From: Prorocentrum cordatum
Lineage: Eukaryota; Sar; Dinophyceae; Prorocentrales; Prorocentraceae
Assembly (NCBI GenBank): GCA_963575745.1
Contig: CAUYUJ010015754.1
Coordinates: forward strand, 1 to 64,000
DNA length: 64,000 nucleotides
Direction of reading: 5' to 3'
Every line of letters begins with the position of its first letter. Within the stretch, counting starts at the first letter, position 1. This document shows positions 36,251 through 49,000 of this stretch, one piece after another. A program made the position numbers and the translations under genes. The notes beneath the pieces were generated by a model. The model worked only from the letters and a program-made list of their open reading frames with translations, searched no databases and had not been told where the DNA came from.

Positions 36251-36972
36251 CGATGCTGCTGACGATGCTGATGATGCTGGTGGTGATGATGCTGACGATG
36301 GCGATGCTGCTGACGACGATGATGCTGCTGATGCTGCTGATGCTGACGATGCTGATGCTGCTGATGATGTTGATGCTGATGATGATGATGATGATGAGGA
36401 TGATGATGATGCCGATGATTCTGGTGGTGGTGGTGCTGCTGATGCGGATGATGATGTCGATGCTGATGATGGTGAGGTTGTTGCTGATGATGATGCTGCT
36501 GATGCTGATGATGCTGATGATGATGGTGCTAATGATGATGCAGACGATGATGCTGATGATGGCGATGCTGGTGACCTTGATGCTGATTATGCTGATGATT
36601 ATGCTGATGGTGATGATGATGAGGATGCGGATGATGCTGACGATGCTGATGATGATGACGATGACGATCATGGTACTGATGTTGATGACCATGTTGATGC
36701 CGATGCTGCTGCTGATGATGACCATGATTATGGTGATGTCGTTGCTGATGATGCTGCTGATGCTGATGTCGATGATGATGCTGCTGATGATGATGCTGAT
36801 GCTGATGCTGATGCTGATGCTGATGATGATTGCGATGATGCTGCTGCTGATGATGATGCGGATGCTGAGGATGATGATGATGATGCTGATGATAACGATG
36901 ATGCTGATGCTGATGCTGATGCTGATGATGTTGATACTGCTGACGATGCTGATGCTGCTGCTGCTGCTGCTC

Positions 36973-37038
<66 letters not shown>

Positions 37039-37045
37039 CTGCTGC

Positions 37046-37088
<43 letters not shown>

Positions 37089-40000
37089 CAGGATGAGGAT
37101 GAGAAGGGCGAGCAGGAGCAGGAGGAGGATGAGGAGGAGACTATAGCCGACAGGAACCAGGAACCAGGAGGAGAAGGAGAGGAGGAAGATGAGGAAGAGG
37201 AGGAGGAGGAGGAGCAGGAGGAGGAACAGGAGGAGGAGGAGGTCCGTAGCCATTTTGGCTCAAGCCGTTTTGGCTCAAGCCCAGGGGTCATACCCGATAC
37301 TGAAGTGACTGCAGGTCAGACCTCACAGCGTGTTTTTGTGAACCGCTTCCAAGGGCGCCTCACGTCTTGCTTCTCAGGCACCGTGGCGGCGGCGAACCAG
37401 GGAGAACATATCCTGGTCCAGGACACTCCTCCGCCTCGGGCGGGCAGCTAATTTGATCGCGGCGTATCATTCATCAGGCCCAACTGCATCAATGGTCCAG
37501 GTATGCACGACAGCAGTCCCGTGAACGTCGTCAGCCGCGTCAAGATGCTGCAGACTGGCCCCCCCTCTCAGAGACCCTCAGCGCCGTGGAAGACTTAGTG
37601 GGATGGAGGAGCTGGCAGTGGGCAGATCAATGACAGCAGCCCCAGCCGCCCCAGCCGCCACAGCCCAAGTGGCGATGCGGGCTATGCGGGTGTGGCAAGA
37701 ACACGAACGACACGCAGATGTACAAGCACTGCCACCAGACCCGAGTGGAGGCTGCGACGAACATCCAGGACCTGGCATTGGCGATGGGTCCTGCTGGTGG
37801 TGGCCGCCTCCCTCCTCAGCCTCGGGCCCGCACTCCCCGAGTCAAGGGATGCGGCAAGGCGGCAGCAGGGTCGGCCAGTACTAAGCAGGTCAGTTTCGAG
37901 TGCGAGACAGGCTGCAAGTTCACCGAGGGTGAGTTGCTGCAGCTCATCGCAACCTTTTGGAGAATGCGGGCGATTCGGATGGCGTCGCCAAGTACCGCGA
38001 GCAGTTGCGAGCCAAGCAGAACGTCCAGCAGGAAGTGCTGTTGCAGGAGCGAGCGTCGGCAGTTCACAGTCGAGTGCTATACCTCCAGAGCACGTTGGCG
38101 ACAGAGTTGGACAAATTGGGCCGCCTGCATCAGCAGGCAGAGCAACAGAAACCAGTGGTGGAGAAGGTGCAGCTTGCTCTCAGTGCAGCAGATTACGAGT
38201 ACCGCGAGGTGGTCGCTGACTTGGCCAAGCAGGGCGGAGTGCCCTTGGCCAAAGGAGGCCCAGAGAAGGTGCCCATCGCGAAAGTCATGGGCGGATCGGC
38301 GACAGCGTCGGACCTTTTCGACACCCACCGTTTCTTCGGCGTGGAGGAATGCGAGCCCTCGTCAGAGGATGCTGCTGCGCTGGCTAAAAGGAAGGACGCC
38401 TTCAACCAGCTGGTGCAGGGTATCACCAAGGCTTTGTTCCAGAAAGCCATGGGGGACATCGCGAGAATCAGGGTGGAGCATCAGGAGCACCTGGGGCGGC
38501 TTCAAAGAAAGCGAGCTCGACGAGATGCCTGGCATCGCTCGGACGTGTGCATTTTTTCTCGGCGAGAACCATCGAGGAGCATCCTTGATCACTTGGCGAA
38601 AGAATCCACGCACGAAACCGAAAAAAAACAGGGAATGGACGTCCGAGCGATGGCGAGGATGAGCCTGGTGGGCAGTGGGATGTGGCCTGGGCAGGCGCTG
38701 CAGGCGCAGGCTGCAGTGGCGCGACCTCGGCGTCAGCCGCCTCAGCTGCCCGGGGGGTGTATCGGAGCCTGGTGGGCAGCGGGACGTGGACGGGGCAAGG
38801 CGCTGCAGCCGCAGGCGGCAGTGGCGCGACCTCCGCGCCAGCCCCCCCAGTTGCCCGGGGTTGTGTATCGGAGCTCCGTCGGCCCCAGTGGGGTCCCGCC
38901 CGCGGCCGCGGCCCCAGCGGGCCGAGCGTCGGCGCCTGCCGCGCCACCTCCTCCTCCCCCTCCTCCTCCTCCTCCTCCTCCTCCTCCCTCCTCCTCCTCC
39001 TCCTCCCCTCCTCCTCCTCCCCCCTCCCCCCTTCCTCCTCCTCCTCCTCCTCCTCCTCCTCCTCCTCCTCCTCCTCCTCAGCCTCCTAGGCGCGCGCGGC
39101 CTCTTCTGTGCGCCAGCGGGCTGCGGCTGCTGCGATTTCCAAGGAGGCCTCCCCCTTCCGATCTTTTGGAGATGCCCGGCAGGGGATGTACAAACATCAC
39201 ATCTGTTTCACGAGCCGCGATGGTCTCGGAGCTGCTCGGTGTTGTTGGGCACTGGAGGCCCCGTTGCTCTCTGAGGCTTAACCCGGCCCTAAAGCGTATT
39301 CAGACCATGTCTCGGGGTTTTGGGTCTTCGGCACGTGGCTCAAGGGTGCCCAGGATGCCACTGGTCTCAGCGCTCCTTCTAGATCTCCGTGAGGTTCCTG
39401 GGAGCCACGTCTTGGGTGAGAGGCCCCCTCATGGCCGCCGGGGGCCTCGCGTTGAGCCGCTGTCTCCTAGAACTGCAGCTAGAGAATTCGACCCTGTCCC
39501 CGCAGCGGTTTTCCTATCGGCTGGCAAGGCCCCACCAGGAGGAACCAAAAGGGCAAGGTCAAGTTCGAGCTAGAAACATGTAGCGCGACCGTGGTCATGT
39601 TGCAAGAGATCACTCTCGAGCCGAAGGATCGCGCTGAGGGTGGCGCTAAACTTAGGAAGACAGGTTGGCATGTTTGTCTGCACCCCTTCTTTGTCACCGA
39701 AGGAGGGGGTCGCAGTTCAAGGGTCGGGGTCGCTGCCCTCTTGCGCAATGTCATGGGCAAGCTTCCCCCCCAAGGCCCTCCCAAGCCCTCCCAGAGTGGT
39801 CCTCACCTGGTCAATGCCTACATTCCTGGAGGCTTCGTTGCTGGGAGCCTTTGTCTTCCGCAAAGTTCCCCGCTGGGACCCGAGGGTTCCCAGATCCTCG
39901 CGCGCGTCGGCGAGGTTCTGCGCTCCTCCGGCTTGCCATCCATTTTGGCGGGTGATTGGCAGGTGGAGCCCGCCGGGTGGCGCGAGTTCGGTTGGCCGCA

Positions 40001-43000
40001 GGAGGTCGGCGGGCTCATCGTGGCACCGGCGTCTCCGACTTGCCGCTCGACGGCTATGCGTTGGGGGGGCTGTCGATTGTTTTGCCATATCACAAGGTCC
40101 AGGACAACGCGTCGAGGACTGCCAGAGGAACGCTGCAGCAACTACGTCTCCTCACTGGCCTGCAGCCCTGGTATTGCGGGGAGACCCTCTGGAGGCTAAG
40201 CGCTGGGTTCTCTCCAAGCTCAAGGCCTTGCCGCAAGAGCTCCCGCTGGGTCCCCAACCTGAACCGCCCGACTACCAAGTCCTCGTGGAACAAGCCCAAG
40301 CCAGAGGAGCTCCAGAAGACCTTGACCGAGTATTCTTAGGATTTCTGAGGAAGTTTGAAGGTGAACTGCTTGACGTTTACCATGTGCGAGGCGAAGCGAG
40401 CTATGGGGGGCGATGCGAGCAGCGGAAACTTCGGCAGGTCGGCTCGCTCTGGACTGCAGGGGGGCCGTTCCCGGTCAGATGCCCTGAGAGTCGCGGTTGG
40501 AGGAAGGTGGCGATATGGCTTCAAGAGTCGCACTATATCAAGCAGCGCACTGAAATTTGGGGAGGAGAAGAAACCACTAGGCTTGTTGATAGAGTTGTAG
40601 CTGGCCCAGGAGTCCTGCGCAAGTCCGCTGCTGCGCTACGCGCTCGGCACATTGAGGCAGGGCGCTGGGCTTCGAAGCTTGAGAGTCGTTTCAGTTTCCA
40701 GAGGGGGGCGCAGTGGAGAAGCTGGGTCGCAGAGTCTGTCAAAGCTGGGCCTGGTCAGGCCCGCAGATATACCAAGGCCCCAATGGCCTGGGTGCCTGGC
40801 AGTTCTATCGAACAAATGGAGAGCCGCCTCCTGGACCTGGGCAGGTGATGAACGAGCAAGCGAATCTCTGGAAGGGAATCTGGGAACCCGCCTCTGAGGC
40901 GTCTCGATGTCCCGACCCCTCCGGAGAAATCGACCACCGCATCGGCCGACAGTCTCGCGATGGCCCGGAGGTTTTTCCAGTTGTTTGGGCGCCTGCAGAG
41001 ACCCGCAGAACGTCGTCGAAGTTTAGGCGCCGCACTGGCCTGAGTGCAGAAATGGTCCACCCGGGGGGCGTGGGCCTGGTCTGCGAATCGGCTTTAGCGA
41101 CCTTGGCACTCCCGCGGCGCTGGGCCGGGCGCGTTGGCCACGTTCCTCCCGCAATCTCTGTGAACCTCGTTGTTTTTATCCCGGGGCCCGATTCAGGCTT
41201 TCGCCCGATCGGCTTGCCAAGAGGTTTCAGCCGACTGTTCGGGGAGATCACGAGAGATGAAGCTGGGAGATGGGAAGGGCGCAACCACAGGGGGCATCAT
41301 GACGGCAGCAAGGGAAGGTCGTTGTGAGCGGGCTGCGCGGGGGCAGGCCATTGCTGGGGACTGCGCGGCAGAGCAGGGGATCCCTTCGACGGCAGCGCTA
41401 GTAGACCAAACCAAAACATGCGAGGAGGTCGTCGACTATTTGCTCTTGATGGCAGCAGTAAGGCACTGGTTCCCACTTGTCAAATTGCGGCTGATGTTGA
41501 GGCAGTACAGGTGTCCGCGATTGCTCCAGTGTGCGTCCGTGGCCTCGACGGTGATGAGGGTGGAGCAAGGGGTCATCGCGGGGTGCTCATGGGCCACGTC
41601 ATTGATGACATTCATTCTGCTTGTGCCATGCGACTCGGCCAGGACCCACTGGCCTAGCGTGTCTATTTTCAATGCTGTTGACGACCTCGCATCCGCAGTT
41701 GCTGACAAGCTAGGTGCCCTAGTTGGATCGGCTACCAGGTGCATGTGCACGCAAGTGGGACGGCTTCAACATGTAGTGCCTAAAGGACAAGGGAATGATA
41801 GTGTCGTCAGACAGAGGGGTGGCAGTCGTCATCCAGAAGATGTTTGACACATGGGATTTTGCTGTCAGCGATTCGGCCAATAATCTTGGACTCCATCTTA
41901 CTTTGAGAAGGCATGCGAGGGCTTCCCAGGCCCAGAGGGGTCGGCTTCTTCGTCTCTGGCCTCGTCCTATCGTTCCCGAGGCCTTCGGAGTTGATTTCGG
42001 GGCGCAGCTGAGGTTGTTCGCGTTGGGGCCGTTCCTGCAGCCCTGTGCAGAACGCCCGTCATGGGTCTTTCGGACAAGCGCGTCAAGGATCTTAGAGCCC
42101 AGATGGGCCATGCGCTGATAAGGGGGCTCCTATGGGGAGATCGCGTACTCTGGAGTTCTTATTGGGGCCCAACCCGAAGGTTGACCCCGAGTGCGTCGCC
42201 AATTAGGGGCCTGTGTTTTCCTGGATTCTTAGCTCTGCAGCAGTCTTGGTTTCCCGAGAGGATCGCCGAGAGTTTTGTGGGCGGGTCCCTTTCCCCTGTC
42301 TCGTTCCCCGTTCTCCTCGGCGGTTGGCGGCGTGGCGGTCGGCGTGCCGGCCGACGATGACCCCGACGATGGCGACCTCTGTCTCTTGGTGGTGGTGGTG
42401 GTGGTGGTGGTGGCTGTAGTCACGGTTGCTAGCAACCTATTGTCTGGCGTTTTGTTTCGCAGCTTGCCCTTGTGGCCGGGGGGCGTAGGTAACCAAATCT
42501 CGCGTCCGCTGCTTTTCACAATGGGAGGGGAGGGCAGCGGAAGAGGAGGAGGAGGTGTTGATAAGCAGGAGGGGGAGGAGGAGGAGGAGGAGGAGGAGGA
42601 GGAGGAAGAGGAGGAGGAGGAGGGGAGGAGGAGAAGGGGAAGGAAGAGGAGGAGGAGGAGGAGGAGGAGGAGGAGGAGGAGGAGGAGGAGGAGATGGAGG
42701 AGGAGGAGGAGGAGGAGGAAGAGGAGGATGAGAAGGATGAGGAGGAAGAGAAGGAGGAGAAAGAGAAGGAGGGAGAGGAGGCGGAGAAGGAGGAGGAGAA
42801 GGAGGAGGAGGAGCAGGAGGCGGAGGAAAAGCAGGAGGAGGAGCAGGAGGAGCAGGAGGAAAAAGGAGGAGGAGGAGGAGGACGGAAAGGAGGGTGAGCA
42901 TGTGGAGGAGGTGGAGGGGCCCAGGAAAAATGGGAACGAAAAGGAGGAAGATGGGGGTCAGGACTTGTGCGAAGAGCGAACGCGGAGGAGGAGGAGGAGC

Positions 43001-46000
43001 AGTATGACCAGTGTAAATCCAAGACGCATCAACGAGGTTGCAATCAACTCTCCCTCGAAGTTCCCTCTTCTTGAACCTCTGCAAGACAGTATTATCATTG
43101 TGGGAAGTTGTCCTCGCAATAGTATCAAGAAGAAGGAGTTTCACTCCCGCAGATTCCTAAAAAGGAAGATGCCTCGCCAGGGCCATAACCAAGCACATTA
43201 CCACAACAGTTTCAAATTGTAAGCTTGGTTGAATTAAGGCACCACGTATTTTTTATGCTTCGCGTATCCCACCAGTCCATTCAGAAGCGTTGCCCGTGAG
43301 AGCTGACGGAAAAAAGGGTACGAAGAGGCACATGCCGTGCAGCGGCGCGGGCAACCAGGATGAACAGAGAGATCAAGTGGAAGCACGGGGGCTGCCTTGG
43401 AGGGCCTCTTCGGGCCATCCCTGGGGCCCGCCCGGGGTCGAGGCCAGGAGGAGGAGGAGGAGGAGGAGGAGGAGGAGGCAAACCGCCTCTTGGGGCCCTC
43501 GTGGGGCGCTCTTGGACACTCTTGGGGCCGTGCTGGGGCTGTATGAGGGCCCTCTTGAAGCGTTCTTGGGGCTCTCTTGGGGCCCTCCCGGGAACCCTGG
43601 AGAGCCTCTTGACGCCATCGATTTGCCTTCCCCCCTCTTGGGCCATCAACATCGCCTCTTGGGGCGCTCTTGGGCGCTCTTGGGGCCGTCTGGGGGACCT
43701 CTTGGGCCCCTCTTGGGCCTCTGTTGGGCCATCTTAGGGCCGTTTTGAGGCCTTGAAAGCGCATCGGAAGCGAAACGGCGAGAAGGCACAAATCATTGAT
43801 GATCCTGCGACCTTTGAAGGATTTGGGCCTCTTGGTGGGGTCCGGAGGGGGCTCCGAGAGCATTTGGGACCGTCTTGTGGCCCTCGTCGGGCCTCTTTCT
43901 TGGAGGCATGTCGGAAGCTATCTTGAACCATCGTCGGCCATCTTGAGCCATTTAGAAGGACTTTACGGAGCATAGGAGGCCCTCTTGGAGCTATCTTGGG
44001 CGACAAGAAGGCCCCCTAAAACTCCTCGACCCCCTCCCAAGAAACCCTATCGAGGGTAGGGGGAGGACACCCCTTCCCTAATGGAAGAGGGTTTTTGGAA
44101 GACCTTAGCCCAAAGGGCTGGTGGCATTCCTGACATGGTCTCAGAATCCTAGATTGTGCAAACACATTATCCCTGGGACTTCACCGCCGCGAATCAACGT
44201 GATTGTTGCGTCTTTCGAATCCAGAGTCGTACCATAACACCGTTCCTGGGACCTGAACGTCGCGAATCCACGTGACTGTCGCGTTCTGACAATCCTACAT
44301 CGTGTCAGAACACCAACACCATCCCTGGAACTTCAACCCTACAAATACTTTAACGTGCTGCAGATTTTCAAGACGAATGTGCGCGGCGCTAACGCGAAAA
44401 TCACACTTTGAACAGGAACTGGCCTCCGTCTTTGAAACCGTTGAACACGACGCTAAGGTGATAGCTCCATTTTGAGAACGACTCGCCCTCCGCCCTTGAT
44501 TTTTTTTTGCAAATTTTCAAGACGAGTGTGCGAGGGTCGAGGGTCTAGGGTGAGAGCCGTCGGGGTGGAGGGGGAGGAGGAGGAGGAGGAGGAGGAGGAG
44601 GAGGAGGGAGGAGAAGGAGGAGAAGGGAGGAGAATAATGAGGAGGAGGAGGAGCAGGAGAGGAATGAGGAGGAGCGAAGGAAAAGGGAGGGAGAGAGGCA
44701 CAAGCAGACGAACCCCGACGTCGTGGAGCTGAGCGACCGCAGCATCGTGGCCTGGGCGCAGCGCAGCGGCGCCAAGAAGAAGGCCCACCCGAAGGGGGAT
44801 CAGAACGCCTCGACGGACCGCCCCGACATGGCCTTCGATGCGCCCGAGTTCGAGGACGGCCAAGTGAAGCAGAACCTGACAATGGCCGCCTCCGTGCAGA
44901 AGCGCAGCCTCGTCGTGATGGAGGTCCGGGAGAATCTTCTGGAGGAGTTTCGCAGGAGTGCGCTCGCCAAGTTCCGGGCCCCACACTTCAAGAGGGTCGC
45001 GCTCGTGCTGGTCGGAGAGCCCCCCGATGAATTCAAGAAGTGGCGTCTGGCCTCGCTGCTGAAGGAGAAGCAGGAGAGGGTGGGGGCCGAGTACAAGGCC
45101 AAGGTCAAGGAGCATGCTCGGAAGAAGGTTATCGCGAGAGCCAGGAGGAAGGCAGAAGTCATCAAGAAGAAGATGGAGAAGGAGGAAAGGAAAAAGCAGA
45201 AGGAGGAGGAGCGCAGGAAAGCTGCGGAGGACGGCATGGCCGTAGAAGAGCCAGCCGAGGAGGAGGAGGCCGAGGAGGAGGAGGAGCCCGCCGACGACGT
45301 GGACGCCGAGGACGGGGAGCCCGTGGGGCCGCCGCCGCAGGTGCAGCTGACGGAGCAGGAGATGCAGTGGCCGCACGCGAAGATCGGCAGGTACCCGGAC
45401 ATCGTGCCGAGCGTGCTGGCGCAGATGCTGCCCAGGGTCAGCCTCCCCACGGCGGACGAGGGCTTCGACGAGATCCGGTACGGGTGGCTGAAGAAGCCCG
45501 AGTCCGAGGAGTACCTCAGGACGTGGCAGCTGGAGCGCAAGCAGAACATGCGCATGGAGGACATCAAGCCGTCCCACTGGTTCAACCAAAAGCTGCAGCA
45601 GTGGAAGAAGGACCTGGCCGGGTGGCACGCGAAGCGCCTGGACTGGGACGACCCCACCAAGCGGTCTGCCATGATCGCCGCATCTAAGGAGTCCTCCGGC
45701 GGGGGCCAGCAGAAAGACGCGGGCAAGAAGTTTGCGCAGGACGATCCAGACCCACTGAAGACTCTGGAGGAGGGCGATGATCTCGAGGAGGACGACATTT
45801 TCGGGGTCGAGGACGTCTGCGACGCGGGCAAGGGCAAGCCAATGTTCGCCGACTTTGAGTTCGCTGACTGGGCGCTGCTGAGCCTCCGCTTCGAGCTCCA
45901 CCTGCTCATCCACGCCTTCGTCCGCGAGTGTGGCGACCCAGATCGCACTGGCGTGCACCCCGACCACCTGTCCTTCTACTACGGGAGGTTCTTCAAGAAG

Positions 46001-49000
46001 GGGCTGAATCCCAAGATCTACGGGTGCGAGTCGGTGCAGGACATGGTCGGCCTGGTTCGCGACACGGTCATCCTCTGTAGGAAGGTCAGGTTCAGAAATA
46101 CGATCTCGGTGCATGCCCGATGCTAATCATTTTTTGACGGAGACGCGTTTCGGACTCCAGGATTCAGTCTGGGTCAGACAATGGCCGCGGTGTTCATGCG
46201 CCCGTGCAGTGCAGCGCGTGGGCAGGACAGCCATAGGTCAAGATTTCGAAGGTGAAGGGAACCCGAAGGTGACGCAACCCTGCGTTCCTTCACCTATCTC
46301 CCCTTTCGCGGGGGTGTCTCAGCGAAACCACGGTCTTGCCCACCCGGTCCCAGCGAGGTCGTCCGCAGTGGTCATTCGTTCGTTCGTTCGTTTCCCCTCC
46401 AGCGCGAGCAGGCGAGAGTCGCTTGGCGTAAGAGCGTTGTCCTCTGCTGTCCGCATCGCCCTCCGCGTGCGAGAAAAAGTCCCGAGGGCTAACAGAGTGC
46501 GGGTATGAAGCATCCTTGGCAATGTCTGCTTCACCCTCGTGTATCGAGTGGCACTTAGTTAGTTCTTTTGTCACCTTTTTTTATCGGGATCGTTGCTTGT
46601 CATCTTCGGGTTTTCCCCTCCATCTCCTCCTCCTCCTCCCATTTTTTTCTCGCGTCCACGTTTCCTTCCTCCCTCTCCCCCTCGTCCCCCTCTCTTCTCT
46701 GGGGAGGGGAGGGGATCCTGGCCCGCGCCGTCATGTCACGACGTCGGATCTACGAGGCTGCCGGCTCAATCTCCGTACAGCTGGGGCGTTGGAACGAATC
46801 GACCAGGCACGACGGGGTCTCCTTTCTCAGGAGGAAAAGAAACACACAGACACAATTAATCCTCGATTCCCCAGAAAATATGGGAAAAACATGGGAAGTG
46901 TGGGGGAAGACAGAAACCCAGAAAGTATGGGAAAATATGGGGCATCTTTTTATTTGTGTGTTTTTATTTGTGTGTCCTGGGGTCTCCTCTCTTCGAAGAC
47001 CATGGAACAGCTTGACCCAGCACTACGGGGTTTGATGTCTTCCAAAGCCATTCAAAACAGTTCTGAGTAATGTACAGACATATTCGATACAAGGCATTCC
47101 ATGGCATTGCTTTGCACTGATTGACATTGCTTGGTATTGCTTGGCATTGTTTTGCGGTGTTTCGCACTGATTGGAAACATTGCTTGGCATTGCTTGTCAT
47201 TGCTTGGCACTGTTTGACGTTGCTTGGCGTTGCTTTGCACTGCTTGGTATTGCTTGGCATTGCCTTGCTTTGCTTGGCGTTGCTTTGCAAACTTCGGCAC
47301 AGCTTTGCATCGCTTTGGAACTGTTTGCATTGCTTGGCTTTGCGTTGCGCTGCTTTACATTTATTGGCATTACTTTGCATTGATCTGCAATTCTTGGCGT
47401 TGCTTGGCGCTGCTTTTGGTTGCTTTTCGTTGCTTTGCGTTGCTTCGCGTTGCTTTGCATTGCTTGGCACTGCTTTGCGTTACTTTGCGTTACTTGGCGG
47501 CTATTGGCATTGCTTGGCATTATTTTGTATTGCTTGGCATTGATCGGCGTTGCTTGCCATTGCTTTGTGTTGCTCGGCATGGCTTGTCATTGTGTGGCAG
47601 CGCTTGTCACTGGTTTTCGCTGCTACGCATTGCTAACCAATGCTTGGCATCGCTATCGCTTGGAGTTGCTTTGTATTGCCTTGCATTGCTTTGCATTGCT
47701 TTGAGTGGCTTTGCATTGCTCTTCTTTGTCTGGCGTTGCTCGTTAGTGCTAAGGCCAGGCCAGCCCCGAGCAGCGCCGGGTGCCGTCCGGGCAACCCGGG
47801 GCAACCAGGGGTAGTCACAGGCAACCTGGGGCAATCCTGGGCAACCCCCGTGAGAAGGCCTGCCGGGAAGGGCCCCGCGTCCACCGGCTTCTTCCATAAA
47901 CACGTAAGGGCTTTTAGGCAACGCCTGATTGGGGAATATCACGTTTGGTCCAGAAGGGCATCCGTTTTCTGCAGGTTATCTTTCAGCTAGACAGGGAAGG
48001 AGGAGAATAGTGATAAGGAGGAGGAGGAGGAGGAGGAAGACGACAAAGATACGGAAGAGCCAGAGAAGGAGGACGAGGAGAAGGACGAAGAGGGATGCAA
48101 CATAGGAGGATTAGGAGGGCCTCCAACGTTCTATTCTCAACCGTCCTTTATTGGGTATTCGTTTTGAGTGGAGCTCTGCTGCCTCCTTCTTCTCTCCTTC
48201 TCCCTTCCCCCTCCTGCCTCCTGCCTACTGTCTCGCCTCCCTGGGAGCTGCCAGCTGCGCTTTTGTGAGCTCCTGGCCAGCGGAGTGACGTCTCACGCAG
48301 ACCCAGCCGAGACCTCGCCTCCTTGTGCGCTGCCATTTGCGCAAGGATCGCCGCTTGCTTAACGGAGGCCAAGCGAGACCTCGCATCCCAGATGCGCAGC
48401 ACCGTCGCAGCTTTCGTGAGCTCCCTCGGGGTTCAGTGGAACGTTAAGATCCGCTTACTCCCGTCCATGGATATGGCCATCTGCGCAACTGAAGTTGTTT
48501 CGTAAGCGTGTGGTAGGGCCAGCAAAATGTGGGTACTTTGAGGGGCCCAAGCGGGACCCCGCCATCCCTACCAGTTGCCAACCGCACAGCTTCCTGTCTC
48601 ATCTTGGTCATCGTCGTCCTTCCGTTTTCCCCCCCCCTCCGTGTTACATCCTTGAGTGCTGCCTCAGATCAGCCCCGTCGGGCGTGCAACGCGCATGCCC
48701 CCCCCCTGTGGCTTTCACAAGAAATCGCACTCCCTGTCGTATCAGCAAGAGGTTGGGATGAGCCCATTGGTCATTGATCCGGACAGTTGACGGGAACGGG
48801 TTGGGTACAGTGCCGTTTTTTATACATGCTCCGCGTGCGGATCATGTATTGAAGGTGCAGGGATTCAGTATTGAAAACAACGATGAGTCCATGCATACAT
48901 TCATGAATACATTACTCATGTATTCAACATCCAATGTATTAAAAACTGCCCTGTACGTCATCGGGCCATGTTTCCGCTGCGTCGGGCCTGGAGAGTCCGT

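Larger units (their letters stand above)
37243..42540 (+). mobile_element. LINE 2: decayed non-LTR retrotransposon of the same clade as LINE 1
   Basis: It begins with a spliced-leader copy and contains a frameshifted ORF1 (about 37636-38530), a 120-bp MITE (38533-38652), a CCT run (38946-39078), an endonuclease fragment (39551-40030) and a broken RT fragment (41170-41850). It ends with a GCGTTTTGTTTCGCAG motif (42447-42462) shared with LINE 1. It lies on the host-gene strand, between GGA arrays. Many frameshifts show it is old and inactive. The exact 3' end is not clear. Confidence 0.85.
35281..44689 (+). other. Intron 6 of the hnRNP U-like gene (9.4 kb)
   Basis: It holds a 1.7-kb GAT/GCT array (35310-37090), a GGA run, LINE 2 (37243 to about 42540), a GGA array with linked module (42540-43180), composite-repeat copy C (43240-44140) and two units of the 81-bp satellite (44370-44530). 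The acceptor side is purine-rich (GGA), which is unusual. Confidence 0.65.

Noticed and set aside
35664-37451. Minus-strand Ile/Ser frame (529 codons) and plus-strand Asp/Ala (591) and Met/Leu (437) frames
   Set aside because: All are register readings of one GAT/GCT array.
44453-46114. 553-codon minus-strand frame opposite hnRNP U-like exon 7
   Set aside because: It is the antisense shadow of a GC-rich coding exon; Leu-rich with no family motif, while the plus frame has SPRY-gene continuity and hnRNP U motifs.
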